A stretch of DNA of 6,150 nucleotides from JASFQI01 sp050115555 (GCA_050115555.1 JASFQI010000309.1:1-6150), one strand, 5' to 3'. Positions 1-5,795 are shown, counted from the stretch's first letter. The notes: generated by a model from the letters alone, not told the origin. A program made the numbers and translations.

Positions 1-216
1 CAGGAGGCGTTCGTCGCCCGCGGAGGCATTCAGTGCGGGTTCTGCTCGCCCGGTATGATCATGTCGGCTACGGCGCTGCTCCAAGAGAACCCCTCCCCTG
101 AAGACGAGGAGATCAAGCGGGGAATCTCCGGAAACCTGTGCCGCTGCACAGGCTACGTGCAGATCATAGAGTCCATTCAAGAGGCGGCCTTGCGCATGCA
201 GAAGGAGGCCGACTGA
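1..216 (+). CDS. Molybdenum hydroxylase [2Fe-2S] small subunit, C-terminal part (5' end outside window)
   Basis: The reading frame is open from base 1 to the TGA at 214-216 and gives the last 71 residues of a xanthine dehydrogenase-family iron-sulfur subunit. Visible are QCGFCSPG (visible Cys 12 and 15) and NLCRCTGY (Cys 47 and 49), the four cysteines that bind the [2Fe-2S] cluster of the C-terminal helical domain. In the family this is the cluster nearest the Mo site; it passes electrons to a second, plant-ferredoxin-like cluster in the N-terminal half, which is missing here because the window starts too late. Full-length members are about 150-170 residues, so slightly under half is present. 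The large subunit starts 59 bases downstream, the small-then-large order also seen in 4-hydroxybenzoyl-CoA reductase operons (hcrC-hcrA, hbaB-hbaC). The family is certain; the substrate is not. Confidence 0.95.
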   Translation, partial: QEAFVARGGIQCGFCSPGMIMSATALLQENPSPEDEEIKRGISGNLCRCTGYVQIIESIQEAALRMQKEAD

Positions 217-265
217 ACCCGGGAACGGGCAGGCCGATCCCATCTGATCAGTGGATTCGAGAATC

Positions 266-270
266 GAGGG
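266..270 (+). promoter_or_regulatory. Ribosome binding site of the Mo large subunit
   Basis: GAGGG lies 5 bases before ATG 276. It supports that start over the in-frame ATG at 138, which lies inside the small-subunit coding sequence. Confidence 0.6.
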
Positions 271-275
271 TGCAA

Positions 276-2684
276 ATGACCACGAAATTCAGCTTTATCG
301 GTACCGAATACCCGAGGCCCGACGCCCCGGACAAGGCGGCGGGAAAGGCCGTGTACATTCACGATCTCGTCAGGCCCGGGATGCTTTTCGGAAAAATCAA
401 GTACAGCGACTTCGCACACGCCCGGATTAAGCACATCGATACGTCCAAGGCGGAACGGTTGCCCGGAGTCAGGGCCGTCCTCACGGGGGACAACACCCCC
501 CTGGTCCGGTACGGCTTCATCAAAGACAACTTCGTGTTCAAGCGGGACAAGGTCCGCCAGTTCCGGGACGAAGTGGCTGCCGTGGCCGCCACGGACCCGG
601 ATACGGCCGCCGAGGCCGTAGACCTGATCGAGGTGGAGTACGAAGAGCTTCCCGGAGTCTTTGACCCGGAAGAAGCCCTCCAGGAAGGAGCTCCACTCGT
701 TCACGAAACGGACGCGAGGGGCAGGTCCAAGAAGGACAACCGGGTGCCCGTGCCGTGGAAATTTGTCGCAGGGGACGTGGAAAAAGCCAAGCAGGCATCG
801 GCCTACGTGGCCGAGGACCGCCTCGAGACCCAGCTCATTCAGCAGTCCTGCATGGGGACCGCCGGATGCGTTGCCGAGTTCGATCTTCAGAACAACCTGA
901 TCATGCACACGAAAACGCAGATCCCGTTCCTGGCCCAGAACGACTTCAACCAGGCCCTGGCGGCCATGGGCCTGAAGGGGAAAAACTCGCGGGTGATTGT
1001 CCCCACCCTGGGCGGATCGTTCGGGACGGGTCTTGATACGCACGGCTACGAGTACATCGCCATATTGCTCGCCTACAAGACGGGCCGACCCGTGAAAATC
1101 GTTCTGGACCGCGAGGAGGAGTTCATTACGCTCTCACCCCGGCAGCCCACCCGGAGCCACATCCTTCAGGGGTGCGACAAGGAAGGAAAGCTCACCTTTC
1201 GAGAGGTCCGCATGATTCTGGACAACGGCGCATACACGTCTTGGGGAGCCACCACCCCGAGCGTGATGATGCTCCCCATTTCCAGCATCTACCGCGTCCC
1301 CAACGTCTTCTTCGAGACGGAGATTGTGTACACGAACAACACGTACTGCCAGGCCATGCGCGGGTACGGCAATCCCCAGGCGGCCTGGGCGCTTGAGTGC
1401 AATCTGGATCACCTGGCCGAAGAGGCCGGCATCGATCCTTACGAACTCCGGCTCCGCAATCGGAACATTCCGAACGATCTCACCCCCATGGGGCTGAACA
1501 TCACATCGTGCGGGCACGAGGAGTGCTTGAATACCGTGGCCGATCGGCTCGGGTGGAAGGACAAGCGGGGCAAGGGCGGCGGTGTCAAGGACGGCAAGGC
1601 CCGAGGGGTGGGCATGGCGTCCCTGTTCCACGTGGGCGGTTCCGGCCGGGTCTACCGCTCCGACGGCTCCGGCGTGATCATGAAGCTGGACGACTTCGGG
1701 AACGTGTCCGTGATTGCGGGCGGCATCGAGATGGGGCAGGGGTTCGAGGCCTCCCTCGGGCTGGCCGCGGCCGAGGCCCTGGGCGTGACGCCCGACAAGG
1801 TCAAGGTCGTGACCGGCGATACGGCCACCTGCCCATGGGACGTGGGCACCCACGCCAGCCGGGGCGCCTTTACCGCCTGCAATGCGGCGATTCTGGCCGC
1901 CGATAAGGCCCGACAGAAGATCTTCCAGCTGGCGTCGGAACACTTCATGCCCCGCATTCAGTTCAAGGAGAAACGGAAGCAGAAAAAGGATCCCGACTAT
2001 CAACCCGCGGAAATCGATTACGAGCGCATGCTCGAGCCCGGGGATTTCGACATGCGGGAAAACTGGGTCTTTCTCCGGGAAACCCCGGACGACCCCCTGT
2101 TGCGCCTCCAGCTGGAAGAGATCCTTCGCGAGGCCCATTACAAGGAGCAGGGGACCATGGTCGTGACCGAGGCCTTCTATGATCCGTGTAACCAGATGCT
2201 CGACATGAAGACCTGCCGGGGGAACATGTCCGCCGCCTACATTTTCGGCACCCAGGGGGCCGAGGTGGAGGTGGACACCGAGACCGGGAAGATCAAGGTT
2301 CTCCGGTTCGCAGCGGCCCACGACGTGGGGCAGGTCCTCAACCGCCAGACCATTCGAGGCCAGATCTACGGCGGGGTTTTGACAGGCATCGGCTATGCAC
2401 TGAGCGAGGAGTACAAGGCGGACCATGGTCGGAACCTGAATCCCAACTTCCTGGACTACAAGATCCTGTCGGCCCCGGACGTGGACTTCCCCATCGACGT
2501 GGAGTGTATTGAGACGCATGACGAGGAAGGTCCGTTCGGCGCCAAGGGCGTGGGAGAGCCGGGACTGGTTCCAACGGCGCCGGCCATTGCAAACGCCGTA
2601 TACGACGCCATCGGCGTTCGCATCCACTCGCTGCCCCTCACCCCGGAAAAGGTGCTTGCCGCCCTCAAGGGGGAAAAGGTGTGA
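276..2684 (+). CDS. Molybdopterin-binding large subunit, xanthine dehydrogenase / 4-hydroxybenzoyl-CoA reductase family
   Basis: This 802-residue catalytic subunit holds the molybdopterin-cytosine-dinucleotide Mo centre and works in the cytoplasm with the FeS subunit upstream and normally an FAD subunit. Family motifs appear in order: GGSFGTG (246-252), AMRGYGNPQ (360-368), GGIEMGQG (482-489), GDTATCPWDVGTHASR (514-529) and GAKGVGEPG (755-763), whose Glu761 matches the catalytic Glu1261 of bovine xanthine oxidase. Arg362 matches Arg880. The position of the purine-binding Glu802 is Leu253, so a purine substrate is unlikely, and no CO dehydrogenase AYRCSFR loop is seen. Residues about 563-607 form a highly charged stretch. 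I start at ATG 276 because it has a ribosome site and begins the conserved N-terminus; an upstream ATG at 138 would overlap the small subunit. Acyl-CoA genes nearby favour a CoA-thioester substrate, as in 4-hydroxybenzoyl-CoA reductase; that part is inference. Confidence 0.93.
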   Translation: MTTKFSFIGTEYPRPDAPDKAAGKAVYIHDLVRPGMLFGKIKYSDFAHARIKHIDTSKAERLPGVRAVLTGDNTPLVRYGFIKDNFVFKRDKVRQFRDEVAAVAATDPDTAAEAVDLIEVEYEELPGVFDPEEALQEGAPLVHETDARGRSKKDNRVPVPWKFVAGDVEKAKQASAYVAEDRLETQLIQQSCMGTAGCVAEFDLQNNLIMHTKTQIPFLAQNDFNQALAAMGLKGKNSRVIVPTLGGSFGTGLDTHGYEYIAILLAYKTGRPVKIVLDREEEFITLSPRQPTRSHILQGCDKEGKLTFREVRMILDNGAYTSWGATTPSVMMLPISSIYRVPNVFFETEIVYTNNTYCQAMRGYGNPQAAWALECNLDHLAEEAGIDPYELRLRNRNIPNDLTPMGLNITSCGHEECLNTVADRLGWKDKRGKGGGVKDGKARGVGMASLFHVGGSGRVYRSDGSGVIMKLDDFGNVSVIAGGIEMGQGFEASLGLAAAEALGVTPDKVKVVTGDTATCPWDVGTHASRGAFTACNAAILAADKARQKIFQLASEHFMPRIQFKEKRKQKKDPDYQPAEIDYERMLEPGDFDMRENWVFLRETPDDPLLRLQLEEILREAHYKEQGTMVVTEAFYDPCNQMLDMKTCRGNMSAAYIFGTQGAEVEVDTETGKIKVLRFAAAHDVGQVLNRQTIRGQIYGGVLTGIGYALSEEYKADHGRNLNPNFLDYKILSAPDVDFPIDVECIETHDEEGPFGAKGVGEPGLVPTAPAIANAVYDAIGVRIHSLPLTPEKVLAALKGEKV

Positions 2685-2685
2685 G

Positions 2686-2702
2686 GAGCACGGCCGTGGC
2701 TC
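2686..2702 (+). repeat. Palindrome at the end of the Mo-subunit gene
   Basis: A perfect 10-base palindrome, CACGGCCGTG (2689-2698), is flanked by GAG on the left and, after one extra G, CTC on the right. As RNA it could form a short GC-rich hairpin immediately after the stop codon. No T-run follows, so it is not a standard terminator; it might protect the 3' end or weaken read-through. Confidence 0.4.
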
Positions 2703-2711
2703 GTGGTTTGT

Positions 2712-2790
2712 GGATCGTCCCTCGCGGGTCATAGAAAGGGAGACGTTTTCCTTCGGGTGCCTTGGGGCACTTTACGACTTGGCGAGAGAA
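2712..2790 (+). repeat. Degenerate inverted-repeat element, copy 1
   Basis: The stretch begins GGATC, then TCCCTCGC (2718-2725), and ends GCGAGAGA (2782-2789); the two arms are complementary except for one base. The right side reads as a run of related 8-10 base units: CTTCGGGTGC, CTTGGGGCA, CTTTACGA, CTTGGCGA, then GAGAA. The same arrangement recurs at 5658-5742, including GTTTTC, a TGGGGC block and the 13-base ending CTT[G/T]GCGAGAGAA. No coding capacity is seen. Confidence 0.45.
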
Positions 2791-2875
2791 CCCCGATTGT
2801 GTTACAGCATTATTCGGGAAAACGAATCGATCGGTTGCGACAGGCATCCTTCAACGGGAAACAAGGCCAAACAAC

Positions 2876-2884
2876 GAGGGAGGA
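2876..2884 (+). promoter_or_regulatory. Strong ribosome binding site of the fused gene
   Basis: GAGGGAGGA ends 5 bases before ATG 2890. It fixes the start there; the next in-frame ATG (2917, residue 10) has no such site. Confidence 0.85.
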
Positions 2885-2889
2885 ACCCC

Positions 2890-4914
2890 ATGGATACGGA
2901 AAACAAGCTCTACCCAATGGCACGGAACCCCCTGCTGATCCAGCCCAAGCGCCCCCTGCCCAAGGAAGTGGCCATCATCGGAGCGGGCACCATCGGGCCG
3001 GACATCGGCTACTACATCAAGAGTGCCCTACCGGAAATCACGCTCTACCTGGTGGACGTGGCGGACGCCCCGCTTCAAAACGCTGAGAAACGTCTCAACG
3101 GCTACGCCAAAAAGGCCTTGGATCGAAAGAAGATGACCCAGGAGAAGGCCGAGGCCGTGATGCACAACATCTACTACTCACGGGATTACAGCACCATTGC
3201 CAAGTGCGACCTGGTCATCGAGGCGGCCACGGAAAACATCCCACTCAAGCAGAAGATCTTTCAGATGGTGGAGGAGCAGGTAGGAGAGGACACGATCATC
3301 ACCTCCAACACGAGTTCCATCCCGGCGGATCGCATCTTCTCCAACATGAAGCATCCTGAGCGCGCCACCATCACCCACTTCTTTGCACCGGCATGGCGGA
3401 GCCTGCCCGTGGAGGTCGTTCGATGGGATCAGACATCCCCGGAGGTGGTGGACTACCTTTTCTGGTTCTTCGCCGCCACAGGCAAGGCCCCGATCGTCAC
3501 GGAAAACGCCATCTGCTTCGCCCTGGATCGAATCTTCGACAACTGGTGTAACGAGGCGGCCTACCTGCTGGAGCACGCCACGGCCAGCCAGATCGACAAG
3601 GTGGCCGAGGAGTTCGTGTTTGCCGGTCCCTTCTTCGTCTTGAACATGGCCAACGGCAACCCCATCATCGTGGAGACGAACACCCTCCAGATGGAGGAGG
3701 GCGAGCACTATCTGCCGGCGGCCATTCTCAACTCCGTCGAGCGGTGGAACACCCACCGCCCGGGGTCCAGGGTCGAGGTGCCGGACGAGCTCCGCTCCCT
3801 CATTCGGGACCGGTTGCTCGGCATCTTCTTCTCGCAGACCTTTGACATCATCGATCGCGGGATCGGAACCAAAGCGGACCTGAATTTCGGGTGTCAGATC
3901 GCCCTGGGTTTCCGCAAAGGACCCTTTGACGTTATGCAGGATATCGGAGAGGCCGAGGTGAACCGCATCATGGAGCGCTTTTCCAAGGAGCGCCCCGGGT
4001 TCCCGACACCCAAGGCCTCTTACTCCGAGTACCAGGACTTCAGGCGCTTTGTCCTGGTGGACGACCTGGACGATGTGAAGGTGATGACCATCCGGCGCCC
4101 GCAGGCCATGAATGCGCTGAACCAGGAAATCGCCGATGAAATGCTGGAGGTGCTCAAAAAGTTCCACGACGATCCCCAGGTCAAGGGATTCGTGATCACA
4201 GGGTACGGGACGGGCGCCTTTTCAGCGGGCGCCGACATCGGGAGATTTCCGAAAGTGCTGGGTGACAGTGACGCATCCATCAAATATGCCCAGGGAAACG
4301 CCGAGGTCCAACGGTTCATAGACCGAATGGAAAAACCCGTGGTGGCCGCGGTCAACGGCATGGCCCTGGGCGGAGGCCTGGAAGTGGCGATTCGTTGTCA
4401 TTCCATGGTGGCCACCAAGAACGCCTTATTCCAGTTTCCTGAGATCACCCTGGGGATCCTTCCCGGCCTCGGGGGCTGCATTGTCCCCTATCGGAAATGG
4501 CCGCAAGGGGCAGCGCTTTTCCACGAGATGATCTGCCTCGCGCGCCCCATCAAGGCCAAGGAGGCCCTAAATATCGGCATGGTCTCCGACCTGGCCGAGA
4601 ATGCGGGGGACCTACTTCGCAAGGCGGTCGCCGAGGTCTGGAACCGGCAGGGCCTTGCCAGTGGAGTCCCGGACGGCAAGGTCGAGATTCCCGAGATCCA
4701 CATTCCCGATCCGCCCATGGCTGGAAAGCAGCCGTTGAGCCCGGAGGCGGTCTCGATCATCGTGAAAACGGTCCAGGCGGGTGCGGCCGCGGACAAGTTC
4801 GAGGAAGCGCTGGAGATCGGGTACAGGGGGTTCGGCGACATCGCGTGCACCGAGGCGGCCAAGGAGGGGATATCGGCTTTTCTGGAGAAACGGAAACCGA
4901 ACTTCACCACCTGA
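2890..4914 (+). CDS. Bifunctional 3-hydroxyacyl-CoA dehydrogenase / enoyl-CoA hydratase fusion (dehydrogenase first)
   Basis: A 674-residue cytoplasmic enzyme expected to hydrate an enoyl-CoA and oxidise the hydroxyacyl-CoA with NAD. The N-terminal Rossmann domain has GAGTIG (31-36) and acidic Asp56. His163 and Glu175, 12 residues apart, match the human dehydrogenase dyad His158/Glu170, and Ser142 matches Ser137. At the same offset, Asn161 becomes Ala166 and Asn208 becomes Asp213. Two dehydrogenase C-terminal-type segments follow (about 203-300 and 300-375). The crotonase domain (about 385-640) has the oxyanion motif SAGADI (445-450), GGGLE with Glu498, and FPEITLG with Glu518; both hydratase glutamates (rat Glu144/Glu164) and their 20-residue spacing are kept. 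The order is opposite to FadB and like archaeal crotonyl-CoA hydratase/3-hydroxybutyryl-CoA dehydrogenases of about 650 residues. The chain length or ring type of the substrate is unknown. A terminator follows the gene. Confidence 0.93.
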   Translation: MDTENKLYPMARNPLLIQPKRPLPKEVAIIGAGTIGPDIGYYIKSALPEITLYLVDVADAPLQNAEKRLNGYAKKALDRKKMTQEKAEAVMHNIYYSRDYSTIAKCDLVIEAATENIPLKQKIFQMVEEQVGEDTIITSNTSSIPADRIFSNMKHPERATITHFFAPAWRSLPVEVVRWDQTSPEVVDYLFWFFAATGKAPIVTENAICFALDRIFDNWCNEAAYLLEHATASQIDKVAEEFVFAGPFFVLNMANGNPIIVETNTLQMEEGEHYLPAAILNSVERWNTHRPGSRVEVPDELRSLIRDRLLGIFFSQTFDIIDRGIGTKADLNFGCQIALGFRKGPFDVMQDIGEAEVNRIMERFSKERPGFPTPKASYSEYQDFRRFVLVDDLDDVKVMTIRRPQAMNALNQEIADEMLEVLKKFHDDPQVKGFVITGYGTGAFSAGADIGRFPKVLGDSDASIKYAQGNAEVQRFIDRMEKPVVAAVNGMALGGGLEVAIRCHSMVATKNALFQFPEITLGILPGLGGCIVPYRKWPQGAALFHEMICLARPIKAKEALNIGMVSDLAENAGDLLRKAVAEVWNRQGLASGVPDGKVEIPEIHIPDPPMAGKQPLSPEAVSIIVKTVQAGAAADKFEEALEIGYRGFGDIACTEAAKEGISAFLEKRKPNFTT

Positions 4915-4932
4915 TCCTTTCCAGAAGAAACA

Positions 4933-4962
4933 CCCTTGGGCTTTCTTGAGGGTTCCCAAGGG
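4933..4962 (+). repeat. Stem-loop in the 3' untranslated region of the fused gene
   Basis: CCCTTGGG (4933-4940) and CCCAAGGG (4955-4962) pair perfectly over 8 bp around a 14-base loop. It is followed by GGAAAATTC rather than a T-run, so it is probably an RNA-stabilising or accessory hairpin ahead of the true terminator. Confidence 0.5.
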
Positions 4963-4987
4963 GAAAATTCATGCTATCCACGAGCCG

Positions 4988-5019
4988 GGCGGCACCCTTC
5001 ACAGGATGCCGCCTTTTTT
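4988..5019 (+). terminator. Intrinsic terminator after the fused gene
   Basis: GGCGGCA (4988-4994) pairs with TGCCGCC (5007-5013); an inner CCT/AGG pairing extends the stem after a C-A mismatch, closing on a TCAC loop. Six T residues follow directly (5014-5019). This is a classic Rho-independent terminator separating the enzyme unit from the regulator. Confidence 0.88.
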
Positions 5020-5020
5020 C

Positions 5021-5050
5021 TTGACCCACGGAGAGGGACGTTGCTATAGT
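5021..5050 (+). promoter_or_regulatory. Sigma-70-type promoter of the TetR regulator gene
   Basis: TTGACC (5021-5026) and TATAGT (5045-5050) are separated by 18 bases, and TGC before the -10 box makes an extended -10. Transcription should start near 5057, inside the palindrome at 5054-5071, leaving a short leader before ATG 5086. The -35 box begins 2 bases after the terminator T-run. Confidence 0.78.
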
Positions 5051-5053
5051 TTA

Positions 5054-5071
5054 AGCTACCGGGCGGCAGGT
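5054..5071 (+). promoter_or_regulatory. Probable operator at the regulator's own promoter
   Basis: AGCTACCGGGCGGCAGGT matches the perfect palindrome at 5763-5780 in 15 of 18 positions. The right half CGGCAGGT is identical; the left half AGCTACCG differs from ACCTGCCG at two bases. It starts 4 bases after the -10 box and covers the predicted +1, an ideal place for repression. Assignment to the adjacent TetR protein is inference from position and repetition. Confidence 0.7.
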
Positions 5072-5085
5072 AATGTGGAGAACCC

Positions 5086-5679
5086 ATGGATAAACTGGAA
5101 GAAATCTGCGACACCGCACTGAAAATGTTCCTGACCAACGGGTACGTCCAAAGCCCGCTTTCACAGATCGCATCCGCGGTCGGGCTGACCAAGGCGGGCC
5201 TGTACCACTATTTCAAGAGCAAGGAAGAGCTCCTTTTCCTCATTCATGAACGCCACCTGAAGGTCCATTTTATTCCGATTCTGGAAAAGGCGGAACGCAT
5301 CCCGGACCCGGAGGAACGGATCGCGTTTTTCATGACATCCTATACCAAGCATGCCATGGCTGAGGATCCGTCAGCCAAGGTACTGGTCCATGAGGTGGGT
5401 CATCTCCTCCCGCATCACAGGAAAACGATCGAGGATGTCTGGCGGCGCACGCTCGACCTTTTTCGAAACGCCTTTGTGGAGATGGAAAAGAACGGAAAGA
5501 CCAAGCCGCTCAACAAGACGTTTGCCGCGTTCGCGGCCCTGGGTATGTGCAGCTGGACGTTTTACTGGTTCGACCACGACCGCAAGGAAACGGCGGATGA
5601 ACTCTGCCGCACCTATGTGGAGATCTTTCTTCACGGGTTGATGGGCCAGGAAAAAACGGATCTCTCGCCAAATCGCTGA
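5086..5679 (+). CDS. TetR/AcrR-family transcriptional regulator, probably acyl-CoA-responsive
   Basis: A 197-residue DNA-binding repressor of typical TetR length. The N-terminal helix-turn-helix is clear: the first helix ends near FLTNGY (15-20), and LSQIASAVGLTKAGLYHYF (25-43) plus KSKEEL is the family signature. The C-terminal half carries MCSWTFYWF and VEIFLHGL, a pattern seen in TetR proteins of the FadR/KstR2 kind that bind acyl-CoA or CoA-linked intermediates; this assignment is from memory of the pattern. ATG 5086 has GGAG (5077-5080) 5 bases upstream, and the protein begins directly at helix 1. It lies between two copies of one palindrome, suggesting autoregulation and control of the ligase gene downstream. 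Its last residues (about DLSPNR) are encoded inside a repeat-like arm (5661-5676), so its C-terminus may differ from relatives. Confidence 0.93.
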   Translation: MDKLEEICDTALKMFLTNGYVQSPLSQIASAVGLTKAGLYHYFKSKEELLFLIHERHLKVHFIPILEKAERIPDPEERIAFFMTSYTKHAMAEDPSAKVLVHEVGHLLPHHRKTIEDVWRRTLDLFRNAFVEMEKNGKTKPLNKTFAAFAALGMCSWTFYWFDHDRKETADELCRTYVEIFLHGLMGQEKTDLSPNR

Positions 5680-5742
5680 GAAGGCAAGATTGAAGCAAAT
5701 TTTGAATGTTTTCTTTGCGATCCCTGGGGCTTTGCGAGAGAA
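5658..5742 (+). repeat. Degenerate inverted-repeat element, copy 2, overlapping the 3' end of the regulator gene
   Basis: It begins GGATC, then TCTCTCGC (5661-5668); the right end GCGAGAGA (5734-5741) is its exact complement. Pairing continues as AAA/TTT after one bulged C (5669), then TCGC (5673-5676) with GCGA (5717-5720). CTTTGCGA occurs twice, at 5713-5720 and 5730-5737, around TCCCTGGGG. Shared blocks and ends link it to 2712-2790. The left arm lies within the regulator's last codons. Confidence 0.5.
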
Positions 5743-5761
5743 ATGTCCCTTTTTGCTTCAA
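5690..5761 (+). repeat. 10-bp inverted repeat in the regulator-ligase gap
   Basis: TTGAAGCAAA (5690-5699) and TTTGCTTCAA (5752-5761) are perfect complements 52 bases apart. The arms interleave with those of the element at 5661-5741, so both hairpins cannot form as simple stems at once. The right arm ends just before the palindrome at 5763. Confidence 0.5.
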
Positions 5762-5762
5762 A

Positions 5763-5780
5763 ACCTGCCGTGCGGCAGGT
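5763..5780 (+). promoter_or_regulatory. Perfect 18-bp palindromic operator upstream of the ligase gene
   Basis: ACCTGCCG, TG, CGGCAGGT: two perfect 8-bp arms with a 2-bp centre, size and form typical of TetR-family operators. It lies 15 bases before the ligase ATG and just before the ribosome site. A near copy sits at the regulator's start site (5054-5071). I see no good -35/-10 pair in front of it, so the ligase promoter itself is not assigned. Confidence 0.75.
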
Positions 5781-5785
5781 AGCAG

Positions 5786-5791
5786 AGGAGG
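5786..5791 (+). promoter_or_regulatory. Ribosome binding site of the ligase gene
   Basis: A perfect AGGAGG lies 4 bases before ATG 5796 and decides the start of the ligase gene. Confidence 0.88.
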
Positions 5792-5795
5792 CCAC

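Larger units (their letters stand above)
2685..2889 (+). other. 205-base gap between Mo subunit and fused gene
   Basis: No gene is visible. The frame of the downstream gene happens to stay open through this stretch, but the translation is low-complexity, unlike any family I know, and would overlap the Mo-subunit gene, so it is not coding. The gap holds the palindrome at 2686-2702, a small hairpin GTGCC-TTGG-GGCAC (2757-2770), a degenerate repeat element (2712-2790), an ATTCG/CGAAT inverted pair (2812-2816 and 2823-2827) and a strong ribosome site at its end. I see no convincing sigma-70 promoter. The downstream gene may be read through from the Mo subunit or have a promoter I cannot recognise. 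Confidence 0.6.

Noticed and set aside
244..265. CTGATCAG (244-251) and GATTC-GA-GAATC (254-265) small palindromes before the Mo subunit
   Set aside because: Short, common palindromes with no second copy or positional link to a promoter; at most a weak hairpin near the ribosome site.
138..275. In-frame extension of the Mo subunit by 46 residues
   Set aside because: It overlaps the small-subunit coding sequence and precedes the conserved N-terminus; ATG 276 has its own ribosome site.
2211..2218. ACCTGCCG half-site of the palindrome inside the Mo-subunit gene
   Set aside because: The other half is absent and the bases lie within conserved coding sequence, so a chance half-match is likely.
1134..2732. 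A long open frame (532 codons) on the minus strand across the Mo-subunit gene
   Set aside because: It lies opposite a gene with unmistakable family motifs and its translation matches no family I recognise. Long antisense frames are expected in GC-rich DNA.
2509..2889. In-frame extension of the fused gene by 127 residues upstream of ATG 2890
   Set aside because: It overlaps the Mo-subunit gene, has Arg/Pro-rich non-domain composition, and a strong ribosome site plus the expected Rossmann start support ATG 2890.
3178..4167. A 329-codon minus-strand open frame across the fused gene
   Set aside because: A shadow of the conserved dehydrogenase/hydratase coding frame, with no recognisable domain and no ribosome site evident.
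5721..5745. Possible sigma-54 promoter around TGGGGC...TTTGCGA
   Set aside because: The required GG-N10-GC spacing is not met at any register I tried.
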